Below, one piece after another: positions 8,129 to 17,373 of a stretch of DNA of 64,000 nucleotides. The stretch is from contig NZ_JAUDRZ010000030.1 of the NCBI RefSeq assembly GCF_030380735.1, positions 270,045 to 334,044 on the forward strand. The letters run 5' to 3'. The DNA is from Rhizobium sp. S152 (GTDB lineage Bacteria > Pseudomonadota > Alphaproteobacteria > Rhizobiales > Rhizobiaceae). Made by a program: the position numbers and the translations under genes. Within the stretch, counting starts at the first letter, position 1. The number at the start of each line of letters is the position of its first letter. The notes under the pieces are model-generated. The model ran no database searches, had not been told where the DNA came from, and saw only the letters and a list, made by a program, of their open reading frames with translations.

Positions 8129-8662
8129 ATGTCTCGTATCGGTAAGAAGCCCGTTCAGATTCCTGCTGGGATTACGGCTACGGTCGAAGGCCAGAAGGTT
8201 ACTGCAAAGGGCCCGAAGGGCGAGCTGTTCTTCGTCGCAAACGACGAAGTCGGCGTTAAGCTCGAAAACAACGCGGTTGTCGTGACGCCGCTCACGCAGT
8301 CGAAGGATGCTCGTTCGAAGTGGGGCATGTCCCGCACGATGATCGAGAACATCTTCACGGGTGTTAAGGACGGCTACGAGCGCAAGCTCGAGATCAACGG
8401 CGTTGGTTACCGCGCGTCGCTTCAGGGCAAGAACCTGCAGCTCGCTCTCGGTTTCAGCCACGACGTGATCTATGAGCCGCCGCAGGGCATCACGATCGCT
8501 GTTCCGAAGCCTACTGAAATTGTTGTCACCGGCATCAATAAGCAGCAGGTCGGTCAGGTCGCCGCTGAAATCCGCGAATACCGCGGTCCTGAGCCTTACA
8601 AGGGCAAGGGCGTCAAGTATGCCGGCGAACGCATCGTTCGCAAAGAAGGCAAGAAGAAGTAA
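8129..8662 (+). CDS. rplF: 50S ribosomal protein L6
   Basis: L6 lies at the factor-binding base of the L7/L12 stalk. It has 177 residues (MSRIGKKPVQIPAGITATVE) with two repeated alpha/beta domains and the signature PEPYKGKGVKYAGERIVRKE near the C terminus. A caggat binding site precedes the ATG. Confidence 0.98.
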   Translation: MSRIGKKPVQIPAGITATVEGQKVTAKGPKGELFFVANDEVGVKLENNAVVVTPLTQSKDARSKWGMSRTMIENIFTGVKDGYERKLEINGVGYRASLQGKNLQLALGFSHDVIYEPPQGITIAVPKPTEIVVTGINKQQVGQVAAEIREYRGPEPYKGKGVKYAGERIVRKEGKKK

Positions 8663-8674
8663 GGAACACGCGAA

Positions 8675-9037
8675 ATGGCTAGCAGGAAAGAAGCACTTGC
8701 ACGTCGTGCCAACCGCGTGCGCCGTCAAATCAAGGCGGTGGCCAATGGCCGTCCGCGCCTGTCGGTTCATCGCTCCTCGAAGAACATCTACGTTCAGGTT
8801 ATCGACGATGTTGCTGGCAAGACGCTCGCGTCTGCCTCGACCCTCGATAAGGACCTGCGCGGTTCTCTGAAGACCGGTGCTGACACGGCAGCCGCCGCCC
8901 TCGTAGGCAAGCTCGTTGCTGAGCGCGCCTCCAAGGCTGGCGTCAAGGAAGTCGTATTCGACCGTGGCGCCTTCATCTACCACGGCCGCATCAAGGCCCT
9001 GGCCGATGCAGCTCGCGAAGGCGGTCTGTCCTTCTAA
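8675..9037 (+). CDS. rplR: 50S ribosomal protein L18
   Basis: L18 binds 5S rRNA together with L5. It has 120 residues (MASRKEALARRANRVRRQIK) and ends with the conserved FDRGAFIYHGRIKALADAAREG. A taaggaac binding site lies upstream. An inverted repeat of tccggccgga with its partner (about 9044-9074) follows the gene; it lacks a T-run and is probably not a full terminator. Confidence 0.97.
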   Translation: MASRKEALARRANRVRRQIKAVANGRPRLSVHRSSKNIYVQVIDDVAGKTLASASTLDKDLRGSLKTGADTAAAALVGKLVAERASKAGVKEVVFDRGAFIYHGRIKALADAAREGGLSF

Positions 9038-9169
9038 TTAGATTTCCGGCCGGAGCCAAAAGCTTCCGGCCGGATCTTCACCGGACCGCAAACGCTCCTC
9101 GATAGGGGAGGCTGATGCGGTCCTCGTTTTGTCTGCCGTTCCACCCGCAAAAGAAAAAGGAAAAGGACA

Positions 9170-9739
9170 ATGGCACAGGAAAGAAGAGGTTCTCGCGACG
9201 ATCGCCAGAACCGCGAAGAACGCGATAGCGAATTCGTCGACAAGCTGGTCGCGATCAACCGAGTTGCTAAGGTTGTTAAGGGCGGCCGTCGTTTCGGTTT
9301 CGCCGCTCTCGTCGTTGTCGGCGACCAGAAGGGCCGCGTTGGCTTTGGTCACGGCAAGGCACGCGAAGTGCCGGAAGCAATCCGCAAGGCGACTGAAGCT
9401 GCCAAGCGCGAACTGATCTTCGTACCGCTGCGTGACGGCCGTACCCTGCATCACGACGTTCACGGCCGCCATGGCGCCGGCAAGGTTCTGCTTCGCTCGG
9501 CCAAGGTCGGTACCGGTATCATCGCCGGTGGTCCGATGCGCGCTGTTTTCGAAACGCTCGGCGTTCACGACGTCGTCGCCAAGTCGACCGGTTCGTCGAA
9601 CCCATACAACATGGTTCGCGCTACCTTCGACGCTCTGAAGCATCAGGTTCACCCGAAGGACATCGCAGCACAGCGCGGCATCAAGTATGCAACGCTTCAG
9701 GCTCGCCGTGCCGCTTCCGGTAACGCTTCTGAAGAATAA
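9170..9739 (+). CDS. rpsE: 30S ribosomal protein S5
   Basis: S5 has an accuracy role and lies near the spectinomycin site. It has 189 residues with the double-stranded RNA-binding fold (LVAINRVAKVVKGGRRFGFA) and the second domain GGPMRAVFETLGVHDVVAKS. An aaaaggacaa binding site precedes the ATG. The 132-base gap from rplR is larger than elsewhere in the cluster. Confidence 0.98.
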   Translation: MAQERRGSRDDRQNREERDSEFVDKLVAINRVAKVVKGGRRFGFAALVVVGDQKGRVGFGHGKAREVPEAIRKATEAAKRELIFVPLRDGRTLHHDVHGRHGAGKVLLRSAKVGTGIIAGGPMRAVFETLGVHDVVAKSTGSSNPYNMVRATFDALKHQVHPKDIAAQRGIKYATLQARRAASGNASEE

Positions 9740-9752
9740 GAGGAGCTGATCC

Positions 9753-9962
9753 ATGGCCAAGGCTACTAAGAAGACCGAAGCAAAGACGGTTACCGTCGAG
9801 CAGATCGGCAGCCCGATTCGCCGTCCGGATGTCCAGCAGCGCACGCTGATCGGTCTCGGGCTGAACAAGATGCACCGTCGTCGCACGCTGGAAGATACCC
9901 CTTCCGTTCGTGGCATGATCCGTGCTGTCCAGCATCTCGTTCGCATCGTCGACGAGAAGTAA
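9753..9962 (+). CDS. rpmD: 50S ribosomal protein L30
   Basis: A 69-residue L30 with a short lysine-rich N-terminal extension before the core VTVEQIGSPIRRPDVQQRTL. The start follows aagaggagc. It ends 16 bases before rplO. Gene order rpsE-rpmD-rplO is typical of the spc operon. Confidence 0.96.
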   Translation: MAKATKKTEAKTVTVEQIGSPIRRPDVQQRTLIGLGLNKMHRRRTLEDTPSVRGMIRAVQHLVRIVDEK

Positions 9963-9978
9963 GCAGGGAGTATTCGCT

Positions 9979-10452
9979 ATGAAACTCAACGAAATCAAAG
10001 ACAACGAAGGTTCGACCCATAGCCGCAAGCGCCTCGGCCGCGGTATCGGTTCGGGCTCCGGCAAGACCGGTGGTCGCGGTGTGAAGGGTCAGAAGTCCCG
10101 TTCGGGCGTCGCCATCAACGGCTTCGAAGGCGGTCAGATGCCAATCTACCGTCGCCTGCCGAAGCGCGGCTTCAACAACATCTTCAAGGCCGACTTCGTT
10201 GTCGTGTCCCTGGAGCGTGTTCAGGCTGCGATCGATGCTGGCAAGCTCGACGCCAAGTCCACGGTTGATGCAGCAGCTCTCAAGGCTGCCGGCGTTATCC
10301 GCCGCGTCAAGGACGGCGTTCGCGTTCTCGCCGACGGCGAGCTGAAGGCAAAGGTCAAGTTCGAAGTTGCTGGCGCTTCCAAGCCGGCTGTCGAAAAGAT
10401 CGAAAAGGCTGGCGGTTCCGTCACGCTTCTTTCTGCCGCAGCTGCGGAATAA
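9979..10452 (+). CDS. rplO: 50S ribosomal protein L15
   Basis: L15 is a late-binding assembly protein. The ATG at 9979 (MKLNEIKDNEGSTHSRKRLG, 157 residues) follows cagggag; the longer frame from 9922 overlaps rpmD. The glycine/arginine-rich N terminus and the segment GFEGGQMPIYRRLPKRGF are typical. A strong terminator follows directly. Confidence 0.97.
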   Translation: MKLNEIKDNEGSTHSRKRLGRGIGSGSGKTGGRGVKGQKSRSGVAINGFEGGQMPIYRRLPKRGFNNIFKADFVVVSLERVQAAIDAGKLDAKSTVDAAALKAAGVIRRVKDGVRVLADGELKAKVKFEVAGASKPAVEKIEKAGGSVTLLSAAAAE

Positions 10453-10465
10453 TTTAAACTATGAT

Positions 10466-10501
10466 AAACCGCCCGGGGTGCTTCACACCGGGCGGTTTTT
10501 C
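10466..10501 (+). terminator. Intrinsic terminator after rplO
   Basis: A long GC-rich stem (aaaccgcccggggtg at 10466-10480 pairing with cacaccgggcggttt from 10484) is followed by a T-run. It lies between rplO and secY, two genes that are co-transcribed in E. coli. Confidence 0.85.
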
Positions 10502-10686
10502 TCCCATATGTGAGCCTCACAAAGCCGGCGCGGATGCACGTGCATCACGGCGGTCGAAAGAAACGAGGGTGAGGCATAGATTGCGCCCGCAATCCGTCCG
10601 AAGCCCGCTTTTGAATAATTCAGAATGCCTGTCCCGGGTCCGCCCTTGTTTGGCTTGAGCTCGAAATAGGCAGCGCGGAGAAACGC

Positions 10687-12027
10687 ATGGCGTCTGCAGC
10701 GGAACAGTTGGCTTCCAACCTCAATTTCTCGACCTTCGCCAAAGCCGAGGACCTCAAGAAGCGCCTGTGGTTTACACTGGCAGCTCTCCTCGTCTACCGG
10801 CTCGGGACCCACATTCCGCTCCCGGGCCTGAACCCGGAAGCCTACGCTCAGGCGTTCCGCAGCCAGTCCGGCGGCATTCTCGGCCTTTTCAACATGTTTT
10901 CGGGCGGCGCTGTCCAGCGCATGGCGATCTTCGCGCTCGGCATCATGCCCTACATCTCCGCTTCGATCATCGTGCAGCTGATGACCTCGGTCGTACCTGC
11001 GCTCGAGAACCTGAAGAAGGAAGGCGAGCAGGGCCGCAAGATCATCAACCAGTACACCCGCTACGGCACCGTTCTTCTTGGCGCCCTGCAGGCCTACGGC
11101 ATCGCCGTCGGTCTCGAAAGCGGGCAAGGGCTGGTGGTCGATCCAGGCATCTTCTTCCGCGTCTCCACCGTCATCACGCTGCTCGGCGGCACGATGTTCC
11201 TGATGTGGCTTGGCGAGCAGATCACCTCGCGCGGCATCGGCAACGGCATTTCGCTGATCATCTTCGCCGGCATTGCCGCCGGCCTGCCGACAGCGCTTGC
11301 CGGCACGCTTGAGCTCGGCCGCACCGGTGCACTTTCGACAACACTGATTCTCGCGGTTATCGTTGTTGCGATCGCGGTCATCGCGGTTATCGTCTTTGTC
11401 GAACGCGCCCAGCGTCGTCTTCTGATCCAATATCCGAAGCGTCAGGTCGGCAACCGGATGTTCCAGGGCGATACGTCGCATCTGCCGCTCAAGCTCAATA
11501 CCTCGGGTGTTATCCCGGCGATCTTTGCATCGTCGCTGCTTTTGCTGCCAGCGACGATCGCGGGCTTTGCCAACACCACTGCGCTCCCGTCTTGGGCAAC
11601 TGCGATGGTGGCGGCACTCGGTCACGGCCAGCCGCTCTACATGCTGCTCTATGCGCTGCTGATCGCCTTCTTCGCCTTTTTCTACACGGCCATCGTTTTC
11701 AATCCGAAGGACACGGCCGACAACCTGAAGAAGCACGGCGGCTTCATCCCCGGCATCCGCCCGGGCGAGCGCACCGCCGAGTACATCGATTACGTGCTGA
11801 CCCGCATTACGGTCATCGGTGCGATCTATCTCGTCTTCGTCTGCATTCTGCCGGAAATTCTGGTGTCGCAAACGGGCATTCCGCTGTCCCTCGGTGGCAC
11901 GTCGCTTCTGATCGTTGTTAGCGTAACTCTCGATACGGTGGCACAGATCCAGGGTCACCTGATCGCGCAGCAGTACGAGGGCCTGATCAAGAAATCGAAG
12001 TTGCGTGGAGGAAAGAGGGGGCGATGA
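10687..12027 (+). CDS. secY: Protein translocase subunit SecY
   Basis: SecY is the channel of the inner-membrane Sec translocon and works with SecE, SecG and SecA. The 446 residues contain about ten hydrophobic segments. Family landmarks include the N-terminal FSTFAKAEDLKKRLWFTLAA, the first transmembrane segment and plug region, and the C-terminal loop PKDTADNLKKHGGFIPGIRP. The start follows gcggagaaacgc. The stop overlaps adk by four bases (atga). The gene is separated from rplO by a terminator, so it needs its own promoter in 10502-10686 or read-through. Confidence 0.97.
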   Translation: MASAAEQLASNLNFSTFAKAEDLKKRLWFTLAALLVYRLGTHIPLPGLNPEAYAQAFRSQSGGILGLFNMFSGGAVQRMAIFALGIMPYISASIIVQLMTSVVPALENLKKEGEQGRKIINQYTRYGTVLLGALQAYGIAVGLESGQGLVVDPGIFFRVSTVITLLGGTMFLMWLGEQITSRGIGNGISLIIFAGIAAGLPTALAGTLELGRTGALSTTLILAVIVVAIAVIAVIVFVERAQRRLLIQYPKRQVGNRMFQGDTSHLPLKLNTSGVIPAIFASSLLLLPATIAGFANTTALPSWATAMVAALGHGQPLYMLLYALLIAFFAFFYTAIVFNPKDTADNLKKHGGFIPGIRPGERTAEYIDYVLTRITVIGAIYLVFVCILPEILVSQTGIPLSLGGTSLLIVVSVTLDTVAQIQGHLIAQQYEGLIKKSKLRGGKRGR

Positions 12028-12674
12028 GACTTATACTGTTAGGGCCGCCGGGCGCGGGTAAGGGGACCCAGGCTCAGCGTATCGTGGAGAAGCATGGCAT
12101 TCCGCAGCTTTCCACGGGCGATATGCTTCGAGCCGCCGTTCAGGCCGGCACCGAGGTTGGCAAGCGCGCCAAGGCCGTCATGGACGCTGGCAAGCTTGTC
12201 TCCGACGACATCGTCATCGCCATCGTGTCCGAGCGTATCGATCAGGCCGACTGTGAGAACGGTTTCATCCTCGACGGTTTTCCGCGCACGCTGGTTCAGG
12301 CGGACGCGACGGAAGCCATGCTGAAGAGTAAGGGCATCGAGCTCTCGAAGGTCGTCGAAATCCAGGTCGACGACGCTATCCTGGCGGACCGCGTTTCCGG
12401 CCGCTACACCTGTGCGAACTGTGGTGCCGGCTATCACGACACCAACGTCAAGCCGAAGGTGGAAGGCGTCTGCGACCGTTGTGGCTCGACTCACTTCAAG
12501 CGTCGCCCGGATGATAACCGCGAAACAGTCGTCACCCGTCTCGGCGCCTACTACAAGGAAACATCGCCGCTGATCGGCTACTACTATGCCAAGGGCAAGT
12601 TGCAGTCGGTGGATGGCATGGCAGACATCGATCACGTCACCGGCGAGATCGAGGGCATACTTTCGAAGCTGTAA
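12024..12674 (+). CDS. adk: Adenylate kinase
   Basis: Adenylate kinase interconverts ATP + AMP and 2 ADP. It has 216 residues, the long type. The P-loop GPPGAGKGTQ is at residues 7-16, the AMP-binding region is STGDMLRAAV, and the LID carries a four-cysteine zinc site (CANC and CDRC around residues 130-153). Its ATG overlaps the secY stop, so the two are probably co-translated. Confidence 0.97.
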   Translation: MRLILLGPPGAGKGTQAQRIVEKHGIPQLSTGDMLRAAVQAGTEVGKRAKAVMDAGKLVSDDIVIAIVSERIDQADCENGFILDGFPRTLVQADATEAMLKSKGIELSKVVEIQVDDAILADRVSGRYTCANCGAGYHDTNVKPKVEGVCDRCGSTHFKRRPDDNRETVVTRLGAYYKETSPLIGYYYAKGKLQSVDGMADIDHVTGEIEGILSKL

Positions 12675-12801
12675 GGCTTTGGAAATAAAACTTGGCGGGA
12701 GCGGTTGCTTTTAAGCGCTGATTCCGTTAAACACCGCGCCAACTCGCGATATCTGATGCGATCGGCGCGGACTTCCCACGGGAATTCCGGGTTCGATCGT
12801 T

Positions 12802-12829
12802 TTGACTTGTTGAGAACCTGAATTGTAAT
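12802..12829 (+). promoter_or_regulatory. Candidate sigma-70 promoter for the rpsM-rpsK-rpoA-rplQ unit
   Basis: TTGACT at 12802-12807, a 16-base spacer, then TGTAAT at 12824-12829. It lies 68 bases before rpsM in the 223-base gap after adk. A short hairpin (cggcct with ggccg) follows at about 12833. Confidence 0.5.
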
Positions 12830-12897
12830 TGCGGCCTCAAGGCCGTGTAACGAGACACCACTTGCCGGATGGCAACTGGAACGCAAGGAGAATAGGC

Positions 12898-13266
12898 GTG
12901 GCACGTATCGCTGGCGTCAACATCCCGACCGCAAAGCGCGTTGTAATCGCGCTGACGTACATTCACGGGATCGGTCCGAAATTCGCACAGGAAATCATCG
13001 AGAAGGTCGGTATCCCTGCTGACCGTCGCGTGAATCAGCTTACTGACGCTGAAGTCCTGCAGATCCGCGAAACCATCGACCGCGATTACCAGGTCGAAGG
13101 TGACCTGCGTCGCGAGACCTCGATGAACATCAAGCGTCTGATGGACCTCGGCTGCTACCGCGGCCTGCGTCATCGCCGTGGCCTTCCGGTCCGCGGTCAG
13201 CGCACGCACACCAATGCTCGCACCCGCAAGGGTCCGGCAAAGGCGATCGCTGGTAAGAAGAAGTAA
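12898..13266 (+). CDS. rpsM: 30S ribosomal protein S13
   Basis: S13 bridges the 30S head with L5. Translation starts at a GTG (12898) after gcaaggagaatag, giving 122 residues that begin ARIAGVNIPTAKRVVIALTY after the initiator. The frame upstream to 12829 has no family match. The helix-hairpin-helix core and basic tail (RGQRTHTNARTRKGPAKAIA) are present. Confidence 0.97.
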   Translation: MARIAGVNIPTAKRVVIALTYIHGIGPKFAQEIIEKVGIPADRRVNQLTDAEVLQIRETIDRDYQVEGDLRRETSMNIKRLMDLGCYRGLRHRRGLPVRGQRTHTNARTRKGPAKAIAGKKK

Positions 13267-13400
13267 TTTCCGGGAAACCGGGAGTGTGGGGGCTGGCGGT
13301 CTGCGCCGGCCTCTTTTGAGTTTGGGGCAGGGCCGCAAGGTCTCGTTCCGGTGTAGCCGCTGGCATTACGGCGGTGCAGAGATCCAAGAAAGGGATTTAA

Positions 13401-13790
13401 ATGGCCAAGGAAGCCGTACGCGTTCGCCGTCGCGAACGTAAAAACATTTCGTCGGGCGTTGCTCACGTCAACTCGACCTTCAACAACACGATGATCACGA
13501 TCACCGATGCACAGGGCAACGCCATTGCCTGGTCGTCTGCTGGCGCCAAGGGCTTCAAGGGCTCGCGCAAGTCGACCCCGTTCGCCGCTCAGATCGCTGC
13601 TGAAGACTGCGCCAAGAAGGCTCAGGAACACGGCATGAAGTCGCTGGAAGTTGAAGTTTGCGGTCCGGGTTCGGGTCGTGAATCCGCTCTGCGCGCGCTC
13701 CAGGCTGCTGGTTTCATGATCACGTCCATCCGCGACGTGACCCCGATCCCGCACAATGGTTGCCGCCCGCGCAAGAAGCGCCGCGTCTGA
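13401..13790 (+). CDS. rpsK: 30S ribosomal protein S11
   Basis: S11 is on the 30S platform. It has 129 residues (MAKEAVRVRRRERKNISSGV) with the signatures AHVNSTFNNTMITITDAQGN and DVTPIPHNGCRPRKKRRV at the C terminus. Gene order rpsM-rpsK-rpoA-rplQ is the alpha operon. Confidence 0.98.
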   Translation: MAKEAVRVRRRERKNISSGVAHVNSTFNNTMITITDAQGNAIAWSSAGAKGFKGSRKSTPFAAQIAAEDCAKKAQEHGMKSLEVEVCGPGSGRESALRALQAAGFMITSIRDVTPIPHNGCRPRKKRRV

Positions 13791-13890
13791 TCATCGCCAT
13801 TCACAACATCGGTGAGCGGATCCTCGCTCCCGATGCTTCTCAAGCTCGGTTGTCACGATTGGATGGTGGCAACGAACGGAAGGCAAAAAT

Positions 13891-14901
13891 ATGATTCAGA
13901 AAAACTGGCAGGAATTGATCAAGCCGAACAAGGTCGAGTTCTCTTCGAGCTCGCGCACCAAGGCGACGCTCGTAGCAGAGCCGCTGGAGCGCGGTTTTGG
14001 CCTGACCCTCGGCAACGCGCTTCGCCGTGTTCTGCTGTCCTCGCTGCGCGGTGCCGCAGTGACGGCCGTGCAGATCGATGGCGTGCTGCATGAGTTCTCG
14101 TCGATCCCCGGCGTCCGCGAAGACGTGACCGACATCGTACTCAACATCAAGGAAATCGCCATCAAGATGGATGGCGACGACGCAAAGCGCATGGTCGTGC
14201 GTAAGCAGGGCCCGGGCGTTGTAACGGCTGGCGACATCCAGACGGTCGGCGATATCGAGATCCTCAACCCCGAGCATGTGATCTGCACGCTCGACGAGGG
14301 CGCCGAAATCCGTATGGAATTCACCGTCAACAACGGCAAGGGCTACGTTCCGGCCGATCGCAATCGTGCGGAAGATGCTCCGATCGGTCTCATCCCGGTC
14401 GACAGCCTTTATTCGCCGGTCAAGAAGGTGTCCTACAAGGTTGAAAATACCCGCGAAGGACAGGTTCTCGACTACGACAAGCTGAACATGACCATCGAAA
14501 CCGATGGCTCGATCTCCGGCGAAGATGCCGTCGCTTTCGCGGCTCGCATCCTGCAGGATCAGCTTGGCGTGTTCGTCAACTTCGACGAGCCGCAGAAGGA
14601 AACCGAAGAGGAAGCAGTCACCGAACTCGCTTTCAACCCGGCCCTCCTCAAGAAGGTAGACGAGCTCGAACTGTCCGTTCGTTCGGCAAACTGCCTGAAG
14701 AACGACAACATCGTCTACATCGGCGACCTCATTCAGAAGACCGAAGCAGAAATGCTCCGCACGCCGAATTTTGGTCGCAAGTCGCTGAACGAAATCAAGG
14801 AAGTTCTCGCTTCCATGGGCCTGCACCTCGGCATGGAAGTGCCGGCATGGCCGCCTGAGAACATCGAAGATCTCGCCAAGCGCTACGAAGACCAATACTA
14901 A
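13891..14901 (+). CDS. rpoA: RNA polymerase subunit alpha
   Basis: The alpha dimer nucleates RNA polymerase and its C-terminal domain contacts UP elements and activators. It has 336 residues. The N-terminal domain includes EPLERGFGLTLGNALRRVLL (about residues 30-49). The C-terminal domain spans about 255-320 (LSVRSANCLKNDNIVYIGDL) and contains the NFGRKSLNEIKEVL helix. A ggaaggcaaaaat region precedes the ATG. Confidence 0.98.
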   Translation: MIQKNWQELIKPNKVEFSSSSRTKATLVAEPLERGFGLTLGNALRRVLLSSLRGAAVTAVQIDGVLHEFSSIPGVREDVTDIVLNIKEIAIKMDGDDAKRMVVRKQGPGVVTAGDIQTVGDIEILNPEHVICTLDEGAEIRMEFTVNNGKGYVPADRNRAEDAPIGLIPVDSLYSPVKKVSYKVENTREGQVLDYDKLNMTIETDGSISGEDAVAFAARILQDQLGVFVNFDEPQKETEEEAVTELAFNPALLKKVDELELSVRSANCLKNDNIVYIGDLIQKTEAEMLRTPNFGRKSLNEIKEVLASMGLHLGMEVPAWPPENIEDLAKRYEDQY

Positions 14902-14948
14902 CCATCAAACGGCGGGCGAGAGATGCCTGCATGTGAAGGAGAATAGCA

Positions 14949-15374
14949 ATGCGCCACGGTAAAGCCGGCCGCAAGCTGAATAGAACCGCTAGCCACCGCA
15001 AGGCAATGTTTGCCAACATGGCGGCTTCGCTCATCACCCATGAGCAGATCGTGACCACCCTGCCGAAGGCCAAGGAAATCCGTCCGATCGTTGAAAAGCT
15101 CGTAACCCTCGGCAAGCGCGGCGACCTGCACGCTCGTCGTCAGGCGATCTCGCAGATCCGCGACGCCGCTGTCGTTTCGAAGCTCTTCGACACGATCGCT
15201 TCGCGCTACGCAACCCGCAACGGCGGCTACCTGCGTATCATGAAGGCCGGCTTCCGCCAGGGCGACAACGCCGCTCTCGCCGTCATCGAATTCGTTGACC
15301 GCGACACCTACGCCAAGGGCGCAGCCGACAAGGCTCGCGTTGAAGCCGAAGCAGCTGCTGCTGAAGCCGCTTGA
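14949..15374 (+). CDS. rplQ: 50S ribosomal protein L17
   Basis: L17 lies near the tunnel exit. It has 141 residues (MRHGKAGRKLNRTASHRKAM) with an alanine/glutamate-rich C-terminal tail common in alphaproteobacteria. A gaaggagaat binding site precedes the ATG. It is the last gene of the ribosomal cluster and is followed by a strong terminator. Confidence 0.98.
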   Translation: MRHGKAGRKLNRTASHRKAMFANMAASLITHEQIVTTLPKAKEIRPIVEKLVTLGKRGDLHARRQAISQIRDAAVVSKLFDTIASRYATRNGGYLRIMKAGFRQGDNAALAVIEFVDRDTYAKGAADKARVEAEAAAAEAA

Positions 15375-15397
15375 TATTCTTCCGGTTCACCGGAAGC

Positions 15398-15429
15398 AAA
15401 ACAGCCGGGCTGAAAAGCCCGGCTGTTTT
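15398..15429 (+). terminator. Intrinsic terminator after rplQ
   Basis: A perfect 14-bp stem (aaaacagccgggct at 15398-15411 with agcccggctgtttt at 15416-15429) closes a GAAA tetraloop, followed by cgttt. The A-rich left arm could also help terminate the converging membrane-protein gene. Confidence 0.9.
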
Positions 15430-15474
15430 CGTTTGTGGCATTGGCAAGGGCGGCCGTTCGCTTTCGCCGTCTAG

Positions 15475-17211
15475 CTACGGCGTTCTTCGCCATAGCAGCG
15501 CGACCATCTGGAGCAGGCCTAGCAGCCCTGCGACGTTTCCCCATATCTGATACGGCGTGATCTTCAGCTCCAGTTGGAGCTCTCTGCTGTCGGCGGGGAT
15601 TGTAGCGAGGATCATCCCGGTCTGGGGATCGGCACGTAACGGCAGCTCGCGCCCAGTCGAGATGTCTTTTAGAGACCATAGCGGAAAGTAAGCCTGTGCG
15701 ATCCGAACCTCGGTGGCATTTTTGACGTTCGCGTGAATCCGCAACGTCGAGCCCGCTCTTTCCATTTTCAGACGCTCGTCGGTACCGGCAGGGGGGAACG
15801 CTTCAATTGGCGAAAATGTCCGCGCCAGAGCTTGATAGCGTTCAGGACCGGCTGCCTCCCTGTAAAGATCGCTACGAACGACCGCCGGAAGCCAATACTC
15901 ATCGGGTAAGATGCAGCAATGAAGCGCATCGCTGTCGAGCGTTGGTGGTCGGTCGAGATAAATATATGAAACGGCGTCCAATCGAGCGAGAAGGGAGGTC
16001 CCGGCGACCGTCAGCAGGAGGATGTAAACCAGCCAGATCGGCCGAAAATCGTATCGAATCTTCGCCAAGGCAAGTCGCAACGCGATGATAAGGGCGGTCG
16101 CTGAAAGAAAGTCCGCCGCGACACCCAATCTGAAAGGGAATTGAGTGTTTCGGAGCGGACCGATGTTCAGCCAGATCCATTTCGACGGTTCCGACATCAT
16201 GAAAAGGATGAAAGCGATACCGATAGCGCAAGCGGCAGCCGTCGCCCTCAGCTTGTCCACACGGCCGGCTGACCGTTCGGGCGATGGTATCGACTTGGGC
16301 GACGCGATTACGCAAAGAGCGGCCCCTAAACCCAGCACGGCTGCGAAGAGAATGGAGCCGTAAAAGACTGCGCCCGTGCTGAATGAAAAGCCGTGGGGCA
16401 ACAACCAGTTCTCCGGGAGGAAATGGGGATCGGCAAGCCAGGCATCCTGGCGAAGGAGGGGACGCAGCCCCAAGGCCGGCAGCAGGTAGGGTGCAGCCAG
16501 GAGCACGCCGCCCGAGCCGACGAGCCCAAGCCTTATCAGACCTCGGCCGATGTCGTCGCCGCGATAACAAACGGCAGTCCAGACGACCATGATTGGGGTT
16601 ATCAAAAGCGCGCTTGGAATGTGGGAATAGATGATGCCTGCATATCCGGCTATGGCAACGATCCAGCGCTTCCCCCCGGGAGGACAATACTGCAATCCGG
16701 ATAACATCAGCGGCAGGCAAATATAGGCAAAGCCTTCGCCAAACGCGTTGCGCATTTCGATGTCGAGAAAATGATATGGCAAAGCCATGTAGAGCATCGC
16801 ACCAAGAAGTGCGAAACGCCCGCCGATCAGCTTTCGAACGAAGAAGAAATACGTGACCCCTGCGAGCCAGTACATAAGAAGATGAAGCGCAGTGAGTTGC
16901 GACGTGATGGATAGGCCGGGCAATACGAAGTGGAGAGCGGAAGCCGTGTAGAACGGCAGAGGCCCATAGAAATAGAAGACGGGGCTGCCGATATTCTCCG
17001 GGTAGTCAAAAAGCCACCTGGGATAGAGATCACCCGACGCTATCTGTGCCGTAAACGCTCCGCTCCACGGAACGTTATAGCGCGTGCTGTCACCGAATGG
17101 ATATCCGTAGAAGAAGTGGAAGCGAACCAGTACCAAGGCGAAGGCGGCCAATACGCCTGCGGTGAAAAGCGATGCCCGGACCGATCTGGCTTCCACACGA
17201 AACTCCGGCAA
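15475..17211 (-). CDS. Large multi-pass membrane protein, YfhO/PTPS-related GT-C-like
   Basis: The 578-residue product has about 11-12 hydrophobic segments, then a C-terminal soluble beta-rich part (about residues 470-560). The first periplasmic loop (SGDLYPRWLFDYPENIGSPV) resembles the 6-pyruvoyl-tetrahydropterin-synthase-related and YfhO membrane families, which have a GT-C glycosyltransferase-like fold. The substrate is unknown. It converges on rplQ. The start is uncertain: the frame opens at TTG 17211 with gagg upstream, and a GTG five codons in is an alternative. The role is inferred from topology only. Confidence 0.72.
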   Translation of the reverse strand: MPEFRVEARSVRASLFTAGVLAAFALVLVRFHFFYGYPFGDSTRYNVPWSGAFTAQIASGDLYPRWLFDYPENIGSPVFYFYGPLPFYTASALHFVLPGLSITSQLTALHLLMYWLAGVTYFFFVRKLIGGRFALLGAMLYMALPYHFLDIEMRNAFGEGFAYICLPLMLSGLQYCPPGGKRWIVAIAGYAGIIYSHIPSALLITPIMVVWTAVCYRGDDIGRGLIRLGLVGSGGVLLAAPYLLPALGLRPLLRQDAWLADPHFLPENWLLPHGFSFSTGAVFYGSILFAAVLGLGAALCVIASPKSIPSPERSAGRVDKLRATAAACAIGIAFILFMMSEPSKWIWLNIGPLRNTQFPFRLGVAADFLSATALIIALRLALAKIRYDFRPIWLVYILLLTVAGTSLLARLDAVSYIYLDRPPTLDSDALHCCILPDEYWLPAVVRSDLYREAAGPERYQALARTFSPIEAFPPAGTDERLKMERAGSTLRIHANVKNATEVRIAQAYFPLWSLKDISTGRELPLRADPQTGMILATIPADSRELQLELKITPYQIWGNVAGLLGLLQMVALLWRRTP

Positions 17212-17373
17212 AAATGCCTCAATGAAGCGGCCATTTCTGATCCTGCGCGATTGTCGTCGCAGTAAAAGCCACTTCTACGGGAGAGCCGTTAACATTCTAA
17301 AATAGTCAACGCTATGCGATTCCGGGATCACATTGTTTTTCCGGTATAGTCGACGTCGTTGCGGCAGGACCTT

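Noticed and set aside
9041..9074. GC-rich inverted repeat after rplR considered as a terminator
   Set aside because: No T-run follows and the cluster continues with rpsE 95 bases later; kept only as a comment under rplR.
10483..11958. 491-codon open frame antisense to secY
   Set aside because: Highly charged shadow of the transmembrane coding sequence; secY is clear on the plus strand.
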